Assembly: GCA_032821775.1 (NCBI GenBank)
Contig: JAVLRN010000001.1
Span: 4,278,001-4,342,000 of the forward strand
Direction of reading: 5' to 3'
Length of the DNA: 64,000 nt
Source of the DNA: Sanguinoderma infundibulare
Lineage: Eukaryota > Basidiomycota > Agaricomycetes > Polyporales > Polyporaceae
The translations under genes and the position numbers were made by a program. Below the pieces are notes generated by a model, which was not told the DNA's origin, did no database searches, and worked only from the letters and a program-made list of their open reading frames with translations. This document shows, in pieces, positions 1 to 8,800 of this stretch; positions within the stretch are counted from its first letter, which is position 1, and the number at the start of each line of letters is the position of its first letter.

Positions 1-356
1 CAGACACTGTACAGATTGGGCAACCACCCGAGATCAGTTACGAGGGAAATAAGTGCTATGCGCAAATTATGCGCACGCTGGCTACAAAGTTGCATGAAGA
101 TAATTAACGGGAGAATCTCTCCAAGTGACGCACAGCTGCTGAACATGCCCGCCGCACGCCGCCACACCGAATCCCGACCAACCAACTCCTGCCCTCGAAC
201 ACAGTACTCGAATGGTCTCGCACAGCTCAAGGCGGAATTTTGATCCCGTATAACAACAAAATTGAGTACGTACATTCATTTGTATCTCCATCCTCCGCGC
301 GCTGACCAGCCTGGTACCGCGGGACAGGACACAAATCTGGCAATCCGAAGGCGAAT

Positions 357-809
357 ATGGGGTGGTCGGAGAAGGGCTACGCCCTCGGCGTGGTCGTCCG
401 CTGCAAACAGAACCTCCTCGGATGGCCCTGGTACGCAAACATCCCGTTTGCGAACCCGAGCGACCTTCTCGGCGGCCAGCCCGTCCTGCGCTTCCTCATC
501 GCGCTCTTGAATGCCGGGATCCTTCGCTTCGAGCCCGCGAGCGAGGAGGATGTTGACCTCGCACGACGGAACTCTAAGGCCATCCTTCCGGGTGCCCCGC
601 CGACACGCCCGCCTCCGTTCTGCTGGGGTCTGTTTGGTCGGAACGATATCGGCCTGGGTCGCTTCCGGCCGGTTACCAACCCGCTGGGCTTGCCGCTCAG
701 ACACCCAAAAGACGGTCCAAAGACCCCGAAGCTTATCCTGGACTCCGATGTTGAGGATTCGGATGCAGTGGACTCAGAGAATGAGAACGCGCAGGTGGGA
801 TGCTGGTAG
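357..809 (+). CDS. Hypothetical protein, 150 aa (unit 1)
   Basis: A single open frame starting at ATG 357 and ending at TAG. I do not recognise a named family. The N-terminal half is hydrophobic and ordered-looking (GYALGVVVRCKQNLLGWPWY, residues 8-27). The middle has a striking PPPFCWGLFGRNDIGLGRFRP block (from about residue 85), and the tail is acidic (DSDVEDSDAVDSENE). All four units encode the identical protein; the only difference I see is a synonymous GAC/GAT change (units 1-2 versus 3-4). An overlapping 212-codon antisense frame is Ser/Arg/Thr-rich and looks like a shadow. An intron at the GTGGGA near 795, leading to a different C-terminus, cannot be excluded. Confidence 0.6.
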   Translation: MGWSEKGYALGVVVRCKQNLLGWPWYANIPFANPSDLLGGQPVLRFLIALLNAGILRFEPASEEDVDLARRNSKAILPGAPPTRPPPFCWGLFGRNDIGLGRFRPVTNPLGLPLRHPKDGPKTPKLILDSDVEDSDAVDSENENAQVGCW

Positions 810-824
810 CTAGCGCACAATGTA

Positions 825-908
825 TTAGTCGTGCTCAAGGATGTTGTCCGCGATCTCGGGGTTGACGTACACGACGATGTCGTCCTCCGTCGTGGCGGAG
901 AGGAAGTG
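825..908 (-). pseudogene. C-terminal exon remnant with DDIVVYVNPEIAD motif (unit 1)
   Basis: On the minus strand the codons read HFLSATTEDDIVVYVNPEI, then ADNILEHD and TAA. The same motif, as KDDIIVYVNPEIADKMS followed by a GTGAGT donor, occurs at about 12665-12720 on the minus strand of this unit, so this is a displaced piece of a related gene. No upstream exon is recognisable next to it. Family unknown. Confidence 0.4.
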
Positions 909-1133
909 CAGTGATCACCGCACCAAATGCATTCCCCAGCGGTCGTTCTGAATATGGAAAGTGAGTGACGGCAACAGACATCTTGATGATGGGCTGTCGA
1001 CTGGGCGCATGGCAAGGGGATGAAGATCTATGAGGCCCAGAGCGCGACTGACTGAATCAAGCAATGCATATGCGCAGCAGATACTGAATGGTGCGCACCG
1101 TACTTGAGCGCCAGTGCGCTGATAACGTCCTAA

Positions 1134-1747
1134 CTAATGGCACCAATGTTTGTCATCGGCAAGGAGGCGGATGAACTCCGAGTTGGTCATACGACTGACG
1201 CTAGGGTGCATGGTTGAGTAATCATTGACATCAATCAGACATTGCTGGCGAATGTGACCGTGATTGGGTTCACCGCTGACACTGCAATGGGCCATGAAAG
1301 AAGACGTAGTGTGCATGGCCATGATCTAGCAGACAGCAGAGCAGAAGCGATCTTTGGGGGTCATGAAAGCCAGGCGTTCCGGACATTGGTCTACTCACCC
1401 ATCGAAACGATTGGCCGAACATCTGATGGAAGAGGGTTGGATGGTCGCTGTTCCCGCATACGGCGCTGACTCGAAAACCCCGGATGGCAACTGGGTCGAG
1501 TCTAGTCTCTGTATTTGATGGCGTGCAAGGTCAGAAAATAAAAGTTTACCCCACACAGCAATGGTAACACACTCACGCTGGCGATGGGGCAGTCATTGAT
1601 GCAGCGATGATCGTGGTAGAGAGCAAAGAGCGACGGCAATGACACGAACATCCAAGGGCAGCGCCACAAGGGTCCAAGCGCCCGCAGCTGCCATTTGCGG
1701 AATCCCGCTCTCTCATAAACCTCCATCAGCCCTGACCTCGCTTCCAC
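1134..1747 (-). CDS. Predicted three-exon gene, 156 aa, unknown function (unit 1)
   Basis: Three minus-strand exons join in phase 0 with GTGAGT donors: 1747-1577, 1506-1399 and 1325-1134, ending in TAG. They give 57 + 36 + 63 codons without a stop. The protein has His/Cys clusters (LYHDHRCINDCPIAS in exon 1, SVSGEPNHGHIRQQC in exon 3) but no family I can name. The start ATG at 1747 is simply the most upstream in frame; further 5' exons are possible. The consistent phases argue for real coding, but the short length fits a gene remnant as well. Confidence 0.4.
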
Positions 1748-2123
1748 TCATTCGTTTCAACCCCTGCTGCGCTCTGCTACAGTATTCATGTGCTCACCAG
1801 TTCTGGACCATGGCAATGCAGACTGCTCTCCGCCGACAATTTCTTCCAATCAGCACTCATCAGCAGCCACCGCCAGCCTGTCAGTTCCTATCCGAGTTGA
1901 TTCAGCCGCAACAGAACCACCCAAGCGGTGGAGCAGCTCGCGCAGCTGAGTCAGGCTACGCCGCGGCCGGAGATTGAGCCTGTGTGGGCGGAGACAGGGC
2001 CAGACCTTGGACGATGGTATTTTTCTTTGAGCCACCGCAATAACTTGCAGACAATTATTTTCCAACAAATTTGACCTTGAGCGACCAATGTAGAGTTGGT
2101 AGATGGATTCATAGCATCTGCAC

Positions 2124-2194
2124 TATGTCGGGGGCTCCGGAGGGGGTGAGTATGCAGAGGAGGCGAAGGACGTGTACTTGAAGCACTGCTACCC
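2124..2194 (+). pseudogene. O-fucosyltransferase-like gene fragment cut at telomere-like DNA (unit 1)
   Basis: The plus-strand frame ends EYAEEAKDVYLKHCYP and then runs straight into AGGGTTAGG repeats. The last 22 bases recur exactly, in inverted orientation, at 3993-4014, where the same frame continues as CYPDIAQIVQRV. This piece is therefore the upstream end of the gene whose remainder lies at 3842-4163. A frame just upstream (about 1910-2020, reading AVEQLAQLSQATPRPEIEPV) also looks coding but cannot be linked with certainty. Confidence 0.5.
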
Positions 2195-2570
2195 AGGGTT
2201 AGGTGCAAGGTTAGGGCTAACCTAGGTTAGCAATTCCCTGGGTTTTGCGTCAGCTGAACAGTACACCATATGTATGTATACATTGAATGAATCCCAGTGC
2301 AGATTTTTGTAGGCAACAAAAATTCAGTTCAGGGTTAATTATTGTCTGCGGAAGCCCCCTCGCCGAAATGGGTAGCACGCTCAGGTTAGGGGCACGGGTT
2401 AGGGGCAAGGTTAACATAGGTTAGCGAATTTGAAGGCTCCGGTTGGTTTTGCATGGGTAACACGAATACCGTATCAATCCCAATTCATGTGGATATGTAT
2501 ACTACAAATTCCAAGGCGCAGAACACGCGTGAAGAGAACTTTGGGGGGTTAGGGCCAGGGTAGTGTTAAG
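2195..2570 (+). repeat. Interstitial degenerate telomere-like tract (unit 1)
   Basis: Clusters of GGTTAGG/GGTTAGGGG motifs occur at 2195-2230, 2381-2425 and 2546-2565. At 2211-2222 the order is TTAGGG then CTAACC, a head-to-head arrangement, inside the palindrome CTAACCTAGGTTAG (2217-2230). Between the clusters the DNA is unusually AT-rich for this window (2255-2340 and 2480-2515) and I see no gene in it. TTAGGG is the usual basidiomycete telomere repeat, so this looks like an old captured or fused telomere end. Confidence 0.7.
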
Positions 2571-2641
2571 TTTAAGCCGCTTCCACTTTGGGAAGGTGAG
2601 CGCTCTCGACTAGGCCTTGTCTCTCGACCACCACCCTTCAG

Positions 2642-2758
2642 CTGGATTACGCAGACTTGGACAAATTCAACTGCTTCAAAGTGTCCCTGGTCCATGTGCA
2701 TTTGACGGCCTCCGCGGCGGTGACGACATTCAGCAAGGACGCATCAGACGACGGATAG
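2642..2758 (+). pseudogene. Orphan terminal exon (unit 1)
   Basis: After a clean 46-base intron (GTGAGC at 2596, ...CTTCAG ending 2641) an open stretch of 38 codons reads LDYADLDKFNCFKVSLVHVH and on to a TAG at 2756-2758. The exon before it would end RFHFGK, but its upstream part merges into telomere-like DNA, so only the gene end survives. Family not recognised. Confidence 0.4.
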
Positions 2759-3660
2759 CATCCGCTTGTTGGTGGCGGCGGCAACGGCGGCGAAGGCCAT
2801 CGGAACGTCCCCAGATTCGCGCTCAGGTCTCTGGGGCGACAATCGCGCGTTATGAGTGTGTGTTATTTTCACTGTATTCACAGACTCTCGCCTGATTTTT
2901 ATTGCGGTCGACTGTCCGATCACACCTAGCCTTGGAGACGTTGGTCGTGTTCATGTCTGCCGGACTTTGCAGAGCGGTTCCTGATTATCGATGTTAGTAC
3001 AGTACAACCTCGCTTGATGTCGCCAGGAGTACTTACACCGTTCAAAAGCACCCCAGATAGGGAAGGCAACAATACAGTCTCAGAAATTACAGAGGCCGTC
3101 AGGGCTGATACATTGCACACCGCGTCTGATCAAGTCCCTGGATCATATCGGCGAAATTCGGTTGAAGGAACGTTGCAAGCTTGCTGTCTGCATAAGCCTC
3201 CGAGTATCGAACCGTCGCTTGCACTGGCGAGTTGCGACAGCGCGTGGAGCCCTGCGTAATTCGTTCACAGCCGTGCATCTCTTTCCCAAGCATCGTCCCC
3301 GGTGTCTGGCTGCTCCGATGGGTACGCTTTGGCATCTTGAGCCAATATACACAGCCGACGCAACCCTTGATTTGTCAAAAATGAGCCTGTGCGCGCGTCC
3401 TCTGCCCAACAACATCACGTCCCCGGTACGAGACCCTCCGAGACCTCAACAAAGTCCTTGTCTGGCCCACTCGAGCATACGCAAAGATATGGTAGTACAA
3501 TGAATATATTGGGACGCGGACGGCGGCAGAGAGATACAGCGTTACCGCTCGATGGCATCTCGCTTCGCACCTCCGTGCAGATCTGTGTTCGAAAATTGTA
3601 CCGACCCAGGCCCCGATCGCGATTTTCGAGTGCGAGGTCAACGGACGTGGTCATGGCGGC
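2759..3660. other. Gap without a recognisable gene
   Basis: Both strands have short open frames typical of GC-rich DNA. The only coding-looking stretch is 3427-3495 (+), reading YETLRDLNKVLVWPTRAYAK before a TAG, perhaps the tail of another lost gene. The equivalent gaps in the other units (from 20424, 38085 and 55746) show no difference I noticed. Confidence 0.5.
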
Positions 3661-3778
3661 CGTCGCGACTTGCCGTGTACCTAGATGCGTGGATGGTTAG
3701 CCGACCTTGAAACCGCGTTTGCAGAAAGGGGATCAGAAAGAAATTGGCGTCTGCAACGCGGAGATCGCTTCACAAACC
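3661..3778 (+). repeat. Diverged direct repeat, copy A (unit 1)
   Basis: This 118-base stretch aligns without gaps to 4239-4356 and differs at scattered positions. The pair flanks the inverted and non-inverted glycosyltransferase pieces. Equivalents are at 21326, 38987 and 56648. Confidence 0.8.
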
Positions 3779-3841
3779 GACCCCACAGCCCGGAATGCGT
3801 TAGGACGAGAAGTATGATTGCACCATGTGCGAGCGACCGTT

Positions 3842-4014
3842 CTAGCGCAACCATTCAATTCCCGGACATACTCGCCCAGCTCCTCCTTCAGCTCCGCCAC
3901 CCACGGCTGCTTCCCATTCATCATGATGTACACGTTCTTCAACCCCCGTCCCGCCGGCCTCGCTCACCCTCTGGACGATCTGCGCGATGTCCGGGTAGCA
4001 GTGCTTCAAGTACA
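3842..4014 (-). pseudogene. O-fucosyltransferase-like gene, inverted middle piece (unit 1)
   Basis: On the minus strand the frame reads YLKHCYPDIAQIVQRVSEAG, then after a G5 run (3943-3947) continues one base out of frame as LKNVYIMMNGKQPWVAELKE and GEYVREL. The VYIMMNG..PW and following helix resemble fungal GDP-fucose protein O-fucosyltransferase-like proteins (substrate-binding fold, secretory pathway). The one-base slip breaks the gene. The piece faces opposite to its C-terminal continuation at 4032-4163. Family assignment is from motif memory only. Confidence 0.5.
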
Positions 4015-4031
4015 TACCTGAGCGTAAACTC

Positions 4032-4163
4032 CTCTGGTGGGACAAGATCACGAGCAGTTGTGATTTGATGCTCAGCTGGGAGCAGCGGTTCGTCGCGCAG
4101 TCGGTGGACATGCTGGTCAGGCAGCGGGCGCAGGTGATCCTCGGGAACGGGGTGCACCGGTGA
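4032..4163 (+). pseudogene. O-fucosyltransferase-like gene, C-terminal piece (unit 1)
   Basis: The plus strand encodes WWDKITSSCDLMLSWEQRFV, then AQSVDMLVRQRAQVILGNG, matching the late conserved region (EQ.. VAQ..D.., then a GNG turn) of the same family as the piece at 3842-4014. After GNG either a GTGCAC donor opens an intron ending at CACGCAG (about 4203) or the frame stops at TGA 4161-4163. Read in ancestral order, the inverted piece should precede this one on the same strand. Confidence 0.5.
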
Positions 4164-4238
4164 TCGTGTCCGTGTTTGTTTTCCCTCGCCGACCGACACG
4201 CAGGTACGAAGTTTGGGTGCGAGAACGTCGGACGCAGT

Positions 4239-4356
4239 CGTCGCGACTTGCCGGGTGCCTAGATGAATGGATGGTTAGCCGACCTCGAAACCGCGTATTC
4301 AGAAATGGGATCAGAAGGAAATTGGCGTGTACATCACGGAGATCGCGTCGGAAACC
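4239..4356 (+). repeat. Diverged direct repeat, copy B (unit 1)
   Basis: Partner of 3661-3778 in the same orientation. Equivalents are at 21904, 39565 and 57226. Confidence 0.8.
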
Positions 4357-4782
4357 AGGAGCGGCGGTGGGAGAATGCGGACGCAGACGCACAGATTTTC
4401 CCAAATCCGGGCGGCCGCAGAGTGGGTAGAAACCATCCTGGCACGCACAGACTGCCGTACGAGGTATTTAAGGGAGGCTGGAGGTTGGAGGTTCCGCATT
4501 CCCGTCCCCGCCCATCCGCTACTGCCCGCGCGCCCTCGTTCTTCCGCTGAGTCCATAGCCCGTCCTGTCCATCCGCCATCCCCGGCTTGCTTTTGTGTTC
4601 CTGTTCCATGCGTTCGGGTTGAAGTCCGGCGGTCTGCGGAGTGTCCGTCGTCCGGACCATCGCGGCGAGGCGGTACGTTGTTGGTTGGTTTCTAACTGGA
4701 ATCGTTTGACGTTGATCGTGCTTGTACTTGTAGCGCGATGTTCACTGGCCAGAGGGAGGACGCACTGCTGACGGCGGTCGCT
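4357..4782. other. Gap without a recognisable gene
   Basis: Contains a TATTTAAG box (4465-4472) followed by pyrimidine-rich DNA (4495-4600), which would suit a plus-strand promoter, but no plus-strand coding start follows it convincingly. Several overlapping frames on both strands have Pro/Arg-rich shadow composition. Confidence 0.35.
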
Positions 4783-5052
4783 GTCCACTTCAGGTAGCTC
4801 ACGTGCCGAGGGTATCGTCGTCGTGAGGTACAGCACCATGTAGATGACGATGCTCGGCACGAAGAGCTTCCAGATCTCCCTGGACGGCGGCACGGCGCAG
4901 TGTGTGAACTTGGGCCCAGGTGAGTGAACGGCGACGACGTTGATGTTGTGGCAGATCGTCCGGAGGAGACAGATTGCGCAGATTGTGGCTATCGTCAGTA
5001 TGCCCACGAATGCCGCGCGTGCGAGGGTGTCCTTGGAGTAGACGTAGCATAT
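4783..5052 (-). pseudogene. Membrane-protein fragment with two TM helices (unit 1)
   Basis: A 90-codon minus-strand stretch begins YVYSKDTLARAAFVGILTIA, right after an in-frame stop. It has hydrophobic helices at FVGILTIATICAICLL and IWKLFVPSIVIYMVLYL, joined by a loop with HSPGPKFTHCAVPP, and ends ARELPEVD. The style matches multi-pass membrane proteins common in Agaricomycetes, but a complete gene would have more helices. No start, no flanking exons and no family match that I can defend. Confidence 0.45.
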
Positions 5053-5399
5053 TCACCGACTAGCCTTGAATTCGGTCTTCCGCGCATGTATCATGATTTT
5101 TGACGTAGCTAGTTCGGGAACTCGGATCAAGTGAGTGGTGGTGGTAACTAGAGCTTATATAGCTACGAACTGGGGCGAATGAGATGGATTCCCATTGCGG
5201 CGCGATAAGATGTTGGAGCGAGGTTGCATTGCGGACGATACATGACGTCGTGCAAGGTCGCAGCTGGCGACACGCGTCGTTGTGCTGCATGCAGTCCCAT
5301 GGGAGGCCCTAGATTCGACGAAGTCGTCCTGCTTGTGCTTCTGGACGGGATTTGCGTCCGGATGTACGTACCGGTCATCCTTATCGTGATTTCTGTCAG

Positions 5400-5542
5400 G
5401 GTACGGTTATGTTGAGTACAGCCGCCCAGCGCACCTCGAGATCGGACGCAGGCTGGAGATCCCTGCTAAGATAGCGAAGTCGTTAAGAGCCTTGAGGGTC
5501 AGAAACAAGCTGGACGGTGTCGCTTCCGATGGTCGCGGATGA
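5400..5542 (+). pseudogene. Basic C-terminal exon fragment (unit 1)
   Basis: Following a possible acceptor (TTTCTGTCAG ending 5399), 46 codons read GYVEYSRPAHLEIGRRLEIP and then AKIAKSLRALRVRNKLDG, stopping at TGA 5540-5542. It could be the cytoplasmic tail of a membrane protein such as the one fragmented at 4783-5052, but it lies on the opposite strand. The upstream exon is uncertain. Equivalents are at 23065, 40726 and 58387. Confidence 0.3.
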
Positions 5543-5807
5543 CGCGTTTGTCTGTGTTTGGCGCCGGATCGGGCCGGCGACTGTCTTGGCATGAGATGAC
5601 ATCGAGCGTCGACGCGTCGACATCGACTTGGACCGGCGATGGAACCCGGCATCGAGGCGCATCTCAGGCTAGCATCTAACCAGTCGCTGCCCTCTACCGC
5701 AACTTGGACGGCCTTCGGCCTTTGTTTCTCGCCATCGCTATGCAACACCCCACAGACATAGAACACCATCCTAGGCGACACCTTCCGCACACCTGTATCC
5801 AACAACC
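5543..5807 (+). promoter_or_regulatory. Upstream region of the RdRP gene (unit 1)
   Basis: 265 bases with no coding signal, directly before the RdRP start. It holds a 14-base perfect palindrome GTCGACGCGTCGAC (5608-5621) and a small GGCCTTCGGCC hairpin (5708-5718). A TATATA box lies further upstream at 5156-5161. No known operator is recognised; promoter function is assumed only from position. Confidence 0.3.
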
Positions 5808-8800
5808 ATGGTACGTTCCAGCCACTCGACGAAGGAATTTGGACGTACAGGCTAACTGTCGCATACCAGAGCGACGCCGAGAGCGAATTCTGGGGGGGCG
5901 ATTCAGACTCCATCTCGCGAGCTCAACAGTTCTTCGCGGACACCAGCAATGCGTCTCCCATTCAAAGTTACCCGATGGCGCCACCGAAACAAGGCACTAA
6001 TCATGGACCGCGATCAGATCGGAGAGACAGTCGTGCAGAGTCCTCGCCCAGCAAGAGGACACCTCGGCAGCCCAAGATCACCTCGGAGAGAGGGACCAAT
6101 ACTCGTGTTCGCGGGAGGGGGACGAGTCAACGTCCTTTGTTAGAACACACGACTCCCCATGCGCGCGACCAACGACCTGTTGCCTCCGCCGCTCATTCGG
6201 ATGCAGCTACCACTGCGGGTACTCGCTCACAAGGTAGCGTGAGTGTGGACCAGTCCATGGATCTAGACCTCGACTCTAACTTGGAGAACGATGCAGCGTA
6301 CGGTCAGTACGACCCACTGGTTTATTCCTTCCCTTGCGCTGACGGCATCGCGTAATCTTTAGTTGAAGCAAGTGAGTGTACTACCGGCAACTACGCATCG
6401 TAGATTCTTACCGCAGCACCCACAGTGATGGACACGGACAACGACGACTCCGAACCTCCTTCTCGAGGCGGTTCGTTCGCCTTCTCCTACGTCCAATCGA
6501 GTCGGAATGCGTCGATGACTTCCCTCTCGTCCTCGGCGTCAGTTGATTCCAGAACTGGAAGGAAACACGCCATGCCGTACGAGTCGACCTACGGCAGACC
6601 GATCGCCGCACAGGTTGCGCGAAAGGTGCCTCGCACAACGCAGAAGGTAGGTCCCTCTAGATAACTCAGCCGGCCGGCTTGGTACCGTATTGGACACAAG
6701 AGCGGGGACATTAGAGGTGCCCAATTGCCTTCCATTGCGCTCACTCTAGACGTTGGACGCACCGGGAAGCAATTGCGCCCTCCTGTCCAGTGGAGAATGC
6801 CATTCGAAAGTATGTTGGAGACAAGAACAACGCCGGTGTCAACCAGCGCGGATCGTTCTTCTCTCCAACATATTTGTAAGGAGTATTTTTCATTGAGCAG
6901 GAAGGGGCGACAGAGCCCTTGGAAGAAACCGGGCGCAAGGGTGAAGGTCGTCCCCTTGCCATACGCGCAGTGCTCGGCTAGCCTACGTTTGGACTGGGAA
7001 ACGTGCCCGGGCGCCGCCCGTAGTGACCGTGGGGATCGGGCGCGACAGTAAGAGCGTATGAATTGGGTTACAGAGGCGACGAAGCGCAATTTTAACAGAG
7101 GAACGAGCTCGTTTGAAGGTGACGAGCTACCTCTGGCTTCAACAACTCCTCGCGAGATTCGTGTTTAGATTTTGCCTACCTTGAATGTTAAACCTTCGCG
7201 AGCTTCTGCTCCACCATTGGATGACAGAAACGTACATTTCTTGCCTCTCTCCTCGGCGCGCGCGAACTTGAGAAGAACTTCTTTGGAGTCAAGGGGATGT
7301 GAGTTGAGTGCAACCGAGTAGCTCCAGGGGCTCCGTCGGCAATGGTTTCTATTTCATAGGCGTCGCCATGAGCGCCAATCGAACTGGAACAATCGAGTAT
7401 AGACTAGTACTCCCTATTGACTCTTGAGCACCCCGTGGGCAACACTGACTTGCTCTCTCTGATTGCTTCCTCCTGTTGGCATTGTGTTTATGATTGCTGA
7501 CATCCATCTACTTTACAGGCTCCTACCACATCCAAGCCACTCCCTCAGACGCCGTCGCGTTCGGGGAATGTCACGCGGAAGAACTGGGCTGACTCCCCCG
7601 AGCCGTACCAGAAAAGGGTCGAGACACCGACCATAACACGGATCTCCAACGCCCTCGAGGATGCGGTTGCCTTTGAACAAGAAGAAGCGAGTTCTGCGTC
7701 AGCCGGGCCTTCCCGCCAACGTGAGCAGAAGAACGCGTTTGACCCGTCGACGCTATCGGGTGTCTGCGTCATCGCGCATTCAAAGGACGCGCAGCGCCTG
7801 TTCGACAATATTCCCCTGAGCTGGGGCGTGCAGTACGAAATCGCTCGTGGGGTCTCGCGGGGCATATGGAGTTGGGAGACGGTGATACAGGCCGAGCCTG
7901 CCCTCAGGTCCCTCAAAGGAGAGAACACAGGCAACGCCACGAGGGTATCCCATGTGCTCGGTCGCCAGTTCGGCGACAACTCGCCGGTTGACGGCGCCAT
8001 ATGGTGCGCGTCCAGTTGTGTTGCAAACATGCATGCGCAGCATCTGACACCAGGATAGGTATGAGCTCGACCGGGAAGAGAAGGCGATGATCGAACGGCG
8101 AGGGCGCGGACTCGGCCTGCAGGGCGACTTCGGGGAGAAGCCGAACTGGTACGGCGGGCAGATCCAGCAAGTCGCCAGACTCGAGGAGGCCGGCGACGGC
8201 TTCCGGGTCGTGCTCGCGAAGATGGAGATGCGCAAGTCGACGCGCTTCGCCCGCTTCCTCGCCTCCCGGCGGATTCTGCAGGTCTCGGTCCCGGCTACGG
8301 TCGTCAACAGCCGAGCGGAGGATCTCCGCGCGTTCTTCACCCAGAAGTTTGTGTTGTGCGGCCGGATTTTCGTCGCGTTCGGCGCAAAGGACAAGAAGGT
8401 CTTCCTCATGGAGACCCCGGAGGCGCACGAGCGTGCTGCTTACATCAAGGGCGACGAGCAGAGGATCAGCTTGGCGGATTTCGTCGCGTGGCACAATCCG
8501 ATGGACCTCAACGGCGCGCAGGTATGTTGATGCCTCTGTCAAGGTGATAGCAGCTTAACCATTATGCAACGCAGCCGACGTCGAAGTGGGCCACGCGGTT
8601 CGACCTCGGCTTCTCCATCTCTGTCCCGGCCCTGCTCATTCATCCCGACAACACCTACTATAAGCGTGACGATAGTGCGTCGCCTTCGTCTTCTATCGAT
8701 GATTCATTTCACGATCGTCTGCTACGCAGTTGCGCCGCCGCACGATCCGGAGCAGAAGCCCGCGGCAGAGTTCATCTACACAGACGGCTGCGGGTGGATG

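Noticed and set aside
377..1015. Long minus-strand open frame (212 codons) opposite the 150-codon ORF
   Set aside because: Ser/Arg/Thr/Pro-rich composition typical of the antisense of a GC-rich coding region; the plus frame has protein-like blocks.
5608..5621. 14-bp palindrome GTCGACGCGTCGAC as a specific operator
   Set aside because: Perfect, but short, made of common GC-rich motifs, and with no known binding factor; recorded only as part of the upstream region.
5407..6355. Overlapping frames on both strands around the RdRP start
   Set aside because: Only the frame joining ATG 5808 to the exon at 5870 continues in phase into the RdRP; the others are shadows.
6717..6900. Coding exon over the hairpin (frame reading YVGDKNNAGVNQRGSFFSP)
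   Set aside because: Open only for about 55 codons between stops, lacks supporting splice sites, and its sequence is explained by the inverted repeat.
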